This document shows, piece by piece, positions 56,401-64,000 of a DNA stretch of 64,000 nt. The notes under the pieces were generated by a model. That model did no database searches, was not told the DNA's origin, and was given only the letters and a program-made list of their open reading frames with translations. The stretch lies in the NCBI GenBank assembly GCA_963971425.1, contig OZ020521.1:26676012-26740011 (forward strand). The letters run 5' to 3'. The position numbers and the translations under genes were made by a program. The stretch's first letter is position 1, and the number at the start of each line of letters is the position of its first letter. The DNA is from Bryoerythrophyllum caledonicum (lineage: Eukaryota; Streptophyta; Bryopsida; Pottiales; Pottiaceae).

Positions 56401-58970
56401 CTACCTTAAAACTCAAAACAGTTATTACCTGAATATCATACAAATACACCATCCCCAAGCACAACCTCGAGATAGAAGATTCGTCACGCCACCTCTTATT
56501 ATCCCCCTCCTTAACATTTCTACAACTGAATGCAACCCTGAAACTGACATCCTGGCACAAACTAATTCAATCAAAATACAACAAGATAATGCCCACATAT
56601 ACAAAGATAATGGTAGGCATCTAATAACCATACCACTCGCTAGACTACAATGGCTGTGGAACCAATATCACAACGCACTACAAACCACCATCAACATTGA
56701 ACCAATACCCCAAACATTTGAAACCGAAATTGTTTGGCTATACCAAAGATATAAATACCGTATATCCAAAAAAGACCCCCTTAAAAATGCACAATACACA
56801 TTACCCGATCCAATCGTAGACTACCTTATTACATCTCTAAATATCACACATTCATACTTCTCATCCCCCGTTACATGCTCCACAAAAATTTCAAAATTCT
56901 ACTTTCCATTCGAACGTGATAAGATTTTTGGTTCTCTTGGTAAAGCTTTTGATTATAGATGAAGCGGAATAGGTCTCGCACACCCTCACAACGAAGAAGA
57001 AACACAACGAGCAACACATTGGGCACATCTAGCGGCAAACAATGATCCCAACCACAACATCACCATTATTATTACTCCCGACACTAATTGGTACCACAAC
57101 TCTAACCCATACTCAGGCCCATTCCCGGACTCTCATATCATAGTACTATTTGAAGCGGACTCTATGACTTACAATGAACCTACTATACCACCACAAATAC
57201 AAACTCCCCGCCTTGAACCAGCAACCCTACGTATCCTATGTATACATCACCAAACTCGGGAGATAGGTATTCTAGAAAACCTCACTCATCTCACTTTGAT
57301 AGCAAAAAATCTAAACATTAACAAGGTATACACCGCAATTGCTCCTCCCACACCTATCTCAATCCGTATAAACCGTAACAAAAAATGGTCTAGAACCCCC
57401 CACACAAACATCCCCGCACTACCAATAACCGAACTAACTTCTAAGCCTCCCACTCCCCAACTACCAAACAAATACCGATCCTAAATTTGACCCCAACTTT
57501 AGCTACTACACTGACGGCTCCTTTAAAGAACCAACCGAAGTAAGCCCGGGACATTGGCACCGAGAAAAAGCCGGTTATGGGATATACAACTCAACCAAAC
57601 AAATAATATTAGGCAAAAGACTACATGGACTCCAAAACATTCTAAGAGCCGAAATGATGGCTATATACAGAACCCTTAAGATAATCACCACTCAATACCA
57701 AAACGAACCGGCTCACATTTTTACAGATTGCGTAAATGTATTACATCTTCTAAATACACACATTAAACACCCCACTTTACACAACAGTCACCCGGACAAA
57801 ACTATCCTTACATCTATGATTGGAATGCTCCAAAGTCGTACACAAATTACTACACTCCACAAAGTCCGAGCTCATGCTAACATCGCCGGCAATGAACAAG
57901 CCGACAAACTAGCAAAGGAAGGAAGAGAAAAAACCCACAAGGATGCCGAACATCCATACGAACACGCCCATGCCACCCCATATTACTACCATAGATATGA
58001 ATAGCCCTCTATGGGCGAAACTCCCGACAAAGGCCCCATACGATTCTTAGACAAATATCTCAAAAAACATGATCTTATAGACAACCTAGAAAAACTCACA
58101 GAATTTTTTCCCAATACTGAAAAATGGACCGGCAACCCAAACATTCACAACATATTGTCCAACAATTTTTGGAAAAACCCAATCATTACGGATCCACAAA
58201 TCACATGCCTAATCAAATTCCGCACCGGACAATACATGGGTAATGCCCGCAAACAACTCTTCTTTGGAATAGAAAGATTTCCTACAATAACATGTCCAAT
58301 TTGCAACACCACAGACCCGGACACATGGCTACATGTCTTACTCAAGTGCCAAAACCCCCATATACACTCACTTATTGTCAAAAGACATAACAAAGCCGTA
58401 TGGGCTATCCGTAAACTACTTATATCATCAACCAAATCCCGTTGCTTCATTCTCATGAATGCCGGAACCTTTAATGACAACCCACAAGAAAATATGGTCC
58501 CCCCTTGGCTATTACCATGCACATGTTACACTCAAAGATGCCATTGTAATGCAAGATTCAAACCGGACCTACTATGTGTTAGAGGACTTTCATACAAAGA
58601 CCCCCCACCAAACCACATAGACCCTAGTCTCACTAATCAGTTTATTGAATTCACATATTGCAACAATAGATTCTCTCCGGACACTATTGCTAATAAAACA
58701 AACAAATACCAACCATTACTTGACGATATTCAAGCACTAGGATGGAAAGTAGACCCCCTCATTGTCATCACCGCGGGTGCCAGAGCCACCACCTTCATTC
58801 CCTCAATGACAACCCTTGAAGAAACATTTAAAATCCCCATCACTTCTATCAAAACCACCTTCTCAAATATTAACACTATTGCAATTCAACATGCTATGTC
58901 AATACTCCTGCATAAACGGAAACTTGAAAACAACCAATCCCTTCCTGACACATGGAACCCCCCTCCATAG
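53465..58970 (+). pseudogene. LINE ORF2, C-terminal part: RT, linker, RNase H, zinc finger
   Basis: Continues ORF2 in frame from 32225. The RT domain (about 54200-55250) shows KAPGPDHIPNSILKNMP, RPIALANTIYKLYT, ILYIDFKNAFGSIDH, PIQRGTIQGDTLSPYLF and AAYADNLAAISG; the usual YADD is YADN, so one catalytic Asp is lost. A 600-residue linker follows, then RNase H (57490-57960: YYTDGSF, LRAEMMAIY, IFTDC, GNEQADKLAKEG, all four acidic positions kept) and a zinc-finger-like CPICNTTDPDTWLHVLLKC. Stops: TGA 55598, TAA 56186, TAA 56384, TGA 56960, TAG 58002, and a frameshift at about 57470. All stops fit C-to-T changes. Confidence 0.85.
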
Positions 58971-59203
58971 ACATGCACGTGTACTTCACCGTACACGCCC
59001 TCCTTTCTTAGAGACTTTTGAAACATTGGTCCCTTGGTATTGGTCACTTGTTACTCATACATAGTGTCCACCCTCGAAAGGGGGAAGTAGTTCCATACTA
59101 CTAACCCATGCCCGGTGGGCATGGACTTAGTGGTGGAATGAATGGACACTTTATCCACGCTGGCCTCCTTCGGGGACCGGCGTTCTTCTTTCTTCTTTCT
59201 TTC
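58971..59203 (+). other. LINE 3' untranslated region with conserved hairpin
   Basis: After the ORF2 stop a 233-base tail ends in CTTCTTTCTTCTTTCTTTC. It contains the hairpin CCATGCCC-GGT-GGGCATGG (59106-59124) and a second possible stem GGCCTCC-TTCG-GGGACC at about 59161. The last 148 bases are shared with the truncated copy at 3877-4000 (minus), so they are probably the part recognised by the reverse transcriptase. Confidence 0.75.
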
Positions 59204-59215
59204 TGAATGGCGTAC

Positions 59216-60558
59216 TAATGTTAGTGAACGTTGCACTACGACATGACTCTCGACTCCCTGCACCCAAAACCACTACCATGTACTAGTGATCTAGATCTAA
59301 ACTCCTCATCCGTACAGTTGATCTGGATTGCGACAGGTATTTAGTCAGCTCCCTTTATAGAAGCATCTAAATGACAATTTTTCATTAGAAGAGGCAGCTT
59401 GGATCAAAACAAATCCTCTCTCTTTACAACAACACTTCTGTAACACACTCGTGACTTTACCCACCGTTTTCATTGTAACAATTGCTCGAAATAGCCTTCT
59501 ATAAATGTAGCAGACAGAACAAACGAGGTTGTTGTAAAGGGAGAAGACTATAGAGTTTTCCTGAAAGTGCTTTCCGAATGGACAAGTCAGGAGGAATATG
59601 GTGCTAGAGAGTATGAGATGTATAAACGGGAAAAAAGAGAGCATGAGGAAATTTCATATCGCCTTTTTCTGCACCAATGAAATGCTTTGCAATCAATGTT
59701 CTTGGGCCCTACCTCATGCAAGCTAAAGCTACCCCATAGTACCCTAAGGGCCAAACCACACGAGAGGAAAGGCAGTGACTTGGATGACTCACATTGGTTC
59801 AAATTAGCAAGTGGTTGCCACATGAGAGGAAGTAGGGGGAGTGGCAAGAATGACATGGAGCAACTTTGTAGCTTTGGAATTTGCATTGGATGTTGCTTTG
59901 GAATCTACATGGCAATGACTTGGCACAATAATTGCCGATGAAAACTACCAGACACTAGTGCGTGGAAGTCCACAGGCACTAGTGCCTGGAAGTCCACATG
60001 CACTAGTGCCATGTTGGAGGAAAAGAATATTTTTCGTGCCACTAGTGCCATGTTGGAGGAAGTTGTGAAACTTCCTCCCCCTCCCGTGTGGTAAGGCCCT
60101 AAGTTCTCACAGGGTTGACCAATAGTTCCCCAAACCTTTCCCAAGGCAAGTCACCATGTGCATGTGGTCCCGGTTACTAACATAAGACCCTAAGATTCGG
60201 GGTACCTATCCAGTGTATTTTGGTGACTTCCAGGAAAACTCATACAGTATATTTCATGAGTATCGAGCTGGCTCGCAGAGAAGTTGCTGATCTTGATCGC
60301 CATCGTCTACATTTTGGAGAGATGGTCTGCGAGTGAGTGTTCGGCGCTGTGTTTTCTCGCTTGCATTTAGTGATGGTGGGAACACCAATATGTGATAACA
60401 GTGAAGATGATGATACAAGGCGAAGAGGCCGACTTTTTACACAGAGTCTACAACTAAATCAGGGACTTTGACAGGGTGGTCCAACCAGGAAGTGTGTGGT
60501 GTCACTACACAATGTGGGTGAATGAGAACAGGTAATGGATGATGGCGAGTATACTAAC
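59216..60558. other. Flank and possible LTR sequence, no gene
   Basis: No supported gene. At about 59949-60060 the word CACTAGTGC recurs four times with GGAAGTCCACA or CATGTTGGAGGAA, a short degenerate repeat. The part just below 60559 is probably the 3' LTR of the copia element that starts there; its far edge was not found. Confidence 0.4.
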
Positions 60559-63500
60559 AGCCCCCCGTGAGGCCTGAATCCTTGCCCTCAAAGTTTCGAG
60601 GGTGACATGTTGTGGGTTTGGTGCAGGGTGAACTTCTGAAGGCGTGGCTGTAAATTTCAATGGTGCTTCTGATTTGGCTTCTGGGGGCGATCCTCAATAG
60701 GTTGGTGGAATTAGCAGCGCAAAAGGAGTTTAGACGCAGTGAACGGGGCGAGAGGTTGGAGACGCGCAGGAGCAGAGGCGAAGTCTCATCTTCGGCAGGT
60801 ACGTCCAAATCCGGGTTCGGGTAATTGTGTGTTTTTGCACAATGAATCCAACTTTCAGGTTCTAATATTCATGGGTTTCCTTTGTACAGGTAAAATCAAG
60901 GCGAGGAACGCTTCAATGCCGGAGAGCGTCATTGTGAGCATAGTCCGAGAGAACTTTTTCATGTGAAGGACATAGGCAGAAGTATCTTAACTGTGGTGTC
61001 AAGGAGGAGAGGAGATATGGTAGGTAATACGTAGAGCGGTTTGGTGTTGTTCAAACTTTGTGCGTGAAAGTGGCTTTGTAAATATATCTGCCGACTGAGA
61101 GTCGGTAGGGATGTAATGAAGCTGAGTTCCCCCCACAAAACGCGTTCGTGCTCAAAGTGGTGATGAACCTCAATGTACTTGGTTCTTGCGTAGAATACTG
61201 GATTTTTTGCAAGTTTAATTGCAGATTGGTTGTCGCAGTGCCCGAATACGGACGTTGTGGAGTGTAGGTTGGCTCAAATCTGTGGGACTCAATCGTGCAT
61301 ATGAAGAGGCTTACATATTCGGATTTGGTGGGGGATTTTGCCACTGTTGGTTGGCGTTTGGATTGCCAGGTGATTGCAGTGCCAACTAGTGTGAAGTAGT
61401 ACCCTCGTAGATATGCGGGTTTCAATGCAGGTAGCCCTATCGGCATCAGTGAAATCCTGGACGGAGTGGTGTTAATGTGTGCGTAGAAGAGACCATATTT
61501 GGCGGTCATCTTGACGTATCGAAGAATATGGTGGACACAGTTAAGGTGTGACGCTTGAGGATTGGTCATAAATCTAGAGACGAGACCTACTGAGAATGCG
61601 AGGTCCGGTTGTGTGGTGGTGAGGAATATAAACTTGCCGACAAGCTGACAGTAGGATGTTGCATTCACAGGTGGGGAATCCATGTCAGTGTGGAAGAGAT
61701 ACATTTTCTGGTCTACACTCTAGCATGCCAGAGTCCTCTAGAAGTGCAGTGTGTATTCTGTTTGATTGAGGAAACATTCCATCTGGCAGGTGCTGAAATT
61801 CTACACTGAAGTATATGTTAACGATGCCTAAACCATTATTGTCAAATTCACAGTTGAGTTGGCATTTAAGCCATTCAATGTGAAGTTTGTCACCACCTGT
61901 GATGTAGAGATCATCAACGTAAGCTACCAAAAGTGTCTTGTTATCACCGATGCCCTTATAGTATAACTTGTGGTCGCTATCACTGGGTGTGAAACCGAGG
62001 AAGAGTAGATATGCAATAATGCGTGCGTACCACATTCTTGGGCTTCGGCGGAGGCCGTAGAGAGCTTTTTTTTAAATTTGCAAACAATGTGTTCTTGTCC
62101 GAGTTCGATAAATCCCTGAGGTTGCTCCATGTACACTTCCATGTATACTTCATCATCTAAGTTTCCATAGAGAATGGCGGCTTTGACGTTGAGATGGTGA
62201 ATATCATGCCCAAGCTGCGCCGTACGGGCGGTGAGGGTCTGGATTGTGAACCACTTAACGACAAGTGCAAAGACTTCATTGAAGTCAATGCCTTGCTGCT
62301 GTTGGAAGCCACGAGAAACAAGGCGAGCTGTGAGTCACGGGGCTTGTCATGGTAAAGTAGCCTTGGTCATATATATCCATTTGGAGGCAATGGATTTTTT
62401 TCCTTGAGGTAAGGGTACTAGGTCCCAAGTTGCGTTCTTGTACATAGAATTCATTTCATCTCGCATTGCATTGATCCAACTTGGGTGTTGAGATGCCAGG
62501 CGGTACGTAATGTCTATCCCGTAATATATTGGTCCCTCTCGAGTAAGCATATGTCGAAATTCCCCACAGTCACGGAGAGGATGAAATCATCTAGCTCCAC
62601 GCTTTGTTTACGAGATCGTGCAGAGCACCAAGGAGGGTGTTGGGAGACATCAAAATGGAGATTTGGTTCTCAAGTTTCTACAGGAGGAGCCACAAGCAAA
62701 GGAGGGAGGCTTGGAGGTGGACTAAAGTCCCTGGGAGTGGAAGAGTGGTCGCCGGTCGTCGCATGGGATGGAGAGCCCGATATCCTCCTCTACAAAGCCC
62801 CAGGGAGAGGCATTGGGATGAGGGGCGTGGTGGGTATACTGTAGCCCTAGAGAGAAACACGAGGGAGGGGATAACAATGGCTATAAACCCCGATTGAGGC
62901 CCGAGACTAGGCCCGGGAGTAAGAGGAGGCCGATGCTCGGGATGAAGGCTCGGGCCTGGTGGGGTTCCAAGGAAAAAATATCTTGCTGATTTTGACGTGG
63001 ATGTCCCATGGAGTTATCACCTAGGAGAGTGTCTGCATCGTTTGTTGAGAGGTTGCAGCCTTGAGAGCTAGCTGCCAACTTGGATTGAAGTGGAGGTTTG
63101 AGGTTGAGGTTTAGAATTTTGGTTGTGTAGCAAAAATTTGCCGAGGGCGTCATAGTCAGAGCCATTAGAGGGAGAAGGAGATGGGATACCTAGGACTTGT
63201 TCGTCAAACTAAACATTGCGAGATATTAAAATTTTGGAGCGTTGAGAATCAAAACACCTAAAAGCTTTAGATTGATCATCATACCCTATAAGTGTGGATA
63301 GCATAGATTTATGTTGGAGTTTGATACATGTCGTGACGTGAATGTAGGCCCGACAACCAAATACGAGGAGATGTGATACGTCAGGCTTGTTGCCTAAATA
63401 ACGTTCAAATAGAGTTGGCATGTACAGTGCTCGATGTGGCATCCTATTAGTGATGTAGTTTGCCGCGCAAAGAGCTTCCTCCCATAATGTGATTGGTAAC

Positions 63501-64000
63501 TTTGCACTAAATAGAACTGTGTGCATAGTTCTACATAAGTGTCTATTTTTTCTATGTACTATGCCATTTTGTTGTGGTATGTGGGCCGTTGTCAAATGAC
63601 GTTGTATACCCTCTTGTGTATAATAGTTGTTGAAGTCAGTTGATAGGTATCTGCCTCCGCGGTCAGTGCATAGGCATGAGATAGCGAGCGAGGTTTCTTT
63701 TTCCACCATACGTTGAAATTTTTGGAAGTTGGGGAAGGTTTCATTTTTATGGCTAGGAAAAATACCCAAGTGTGTTGTGAGTAATCATCAATGAATGTGA
63801 GGACATACCTCGATCCATTGAGAGAGGTATGAGAAAAGGGACCACATAAATCTGAGTGTACTAGCTCCAGTGAGCGTGTGGTATGAGAGAAACTTTGTTG
63901 TGGTATAGGGTGTATATGTTGTTTCCCTAAAATGCATGGCTCACACGTAGAGTGAATGTTTCTGAAGGAGAGGAAGACCTATGACTAATCCTTGGCAAGA
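60559..64000 (-). mobile_element. Ty1/copia retrotransposon, decayed, continues beyond the window
   Basis: Read on the minus strand, integrase, reverse transcriptase and RNase H follow in copia order and end at about 61050. A purine tract CACGGGGGGC (60560-60569 complement) is followed by TGTTAGTATACTCG, the expected polypurine tract and start of a 3' LTR at 60559. The 5' part (gag, protease, 5' LTR) lies outside the window. Multiple frameshifts and stops break the polyprotein. Confidence 0.8.
61051..63769 (-). pseudogene. Copia pol remnant: integrase, reverse transcriptase, RNase H
   Basis: Integrase (63209-63769) keeps CLCTDRGGRYLS and AHIPQQNGIVHRKNRHLC; the catalytic Glu normally before RKNR is His here. 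LWEEALCAANYITNRMP and the copia-type HLLVFGCRAYIHV follow. RT is spread over broken frames: HPSWINAMRDEMNSMYKNAT (62347-62550), EVYMEQPQGFIELGQE (61924-62142), and TLLVAYVDDLYITGGDKLH (61685-62035) with the intact YVDD. RNase H (61051-61704) includes LVGKFIFLTTTQPDLAFSVG and ITWQSKRQPTVAKSPTKSEY. Frameshifts separate these pieces, so no polyprotein can be made. Confidence 0.85.

Larger units (their letters stand above)
25193..59215 (+). mobile_element. LINE (non-LTR retrotransposon), split by a 21.2-kb insertion
   Basis: The words TGAATGGCGTAC at 25193-25204 and at 59204-59215 are a perfect 12-bp direct repeat bracketing the element. The second copy follows directly after the CTTCTTT-rich tail that also ends the truncated copy at 3877. 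The LINE therefore runs 25205-59203. After subtracting the nested element (about 32226-53464) it is about 12.8 kb. Order: long 5' region, ORF1 (28726-30411), an AAC repeat, a 2A-like motif, ORF2 (endonuclease, RT, linker, RNase H, zinc finger) and a 3' untranslated region with a hairpin. The RNase H after RT recalls I/Tad-type LINEs; clade is not settled. ORF2 is dead through several stops. Confidence 0.85.

Noticed and set aside
31533..56962. TGA read as tryptophan (altered genetic code) in the LINE
   Set aside because: TGG is also used for Trp in the same frames, and TAA and TAG stops occur too. Deamination of a dead copy explains all of them more simply.

Overview
The window is nuclear DNA of a streptophyte plant. 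The evidence is three conserved eukaryotic host genes with short GT-AG introns, an interstitial stretch of plant-type TTTAGGG repeat, plant-style LTR and non-LTR retrotransposons and MITEs. The species cannot be named from the sequence. Intron sizes of about 70-500 bp would suit a bryophyte, lycophyte or charophyte, but that is a guess.

Layout. 1-10.7 kb is repeat-rich: an ACCGGT-rich stretch with a tandem repeat, a broken gypsy-like gag-protease fragment (minus), a 124-bp 5'-truncated LINE end with its own target-site duplication, a MITE-like family and a degraded transposon-like ORF. 10.7-11.9 kb (minus) is RER1, a Golgi-to-ER retrieval receptor (3 exons, 194 aa). 16.1-19.6 kb (plus) is Rab escort protein (11 exons, 555 aa). 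22.4-24.3 kb (plus) is an FSH1/OVCA2-type serine hydrolase (7 exons, 256 aa). All three rebuild into full-length frames and look functional. MITEs lie between them.

25.2-59.2 kb is one nested structure. A LINE of about 12.8 kb, flanked by a 12-bp duplication, carries an RRM/coiled-coil ORF1, a 2A-like DIETNPGP motif just before the ORF2 methionine, then endonuclease, RT, a possible methyltransferase remnant, RNase H and a zinc-finger tail. Its ORF2 is split at 32226 by a 21.2-kb element with 28-bp terminal inverted repeats. Removing that element joins the two ORF2 halves in frame.

The 21.2-kb element is the most unusual object here. It encodes a DDE-like protein of the DUF7869 type next to its left end (minus), and on the right (plus) a large protein with a DGQHR/ParB-like motif, an FCP1-like HAD phosphatase and one or two unrecognised proteins. 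About 30 copies of a short palindrome (half-site TTTAGCTCGA) are scattered through it, clustered upstream of the transposase and sitting in introns and spacers of the passenger genes. I saw none outside the element. It also holds twin 160-bp foldbacks, telomere-like repeat, tandem repeats and nested MITEs.

Both the LINE ORF2 and the element's genes are interrupted mainly by in-frame stops that single C-to-T changes (either strand) would explain, with few frameshifts. Both look recently full-length and decayed by deamination. The window ends with a decayed minus-strand Ty1/copia element (about 60.56 kb to beyond 64 kb).
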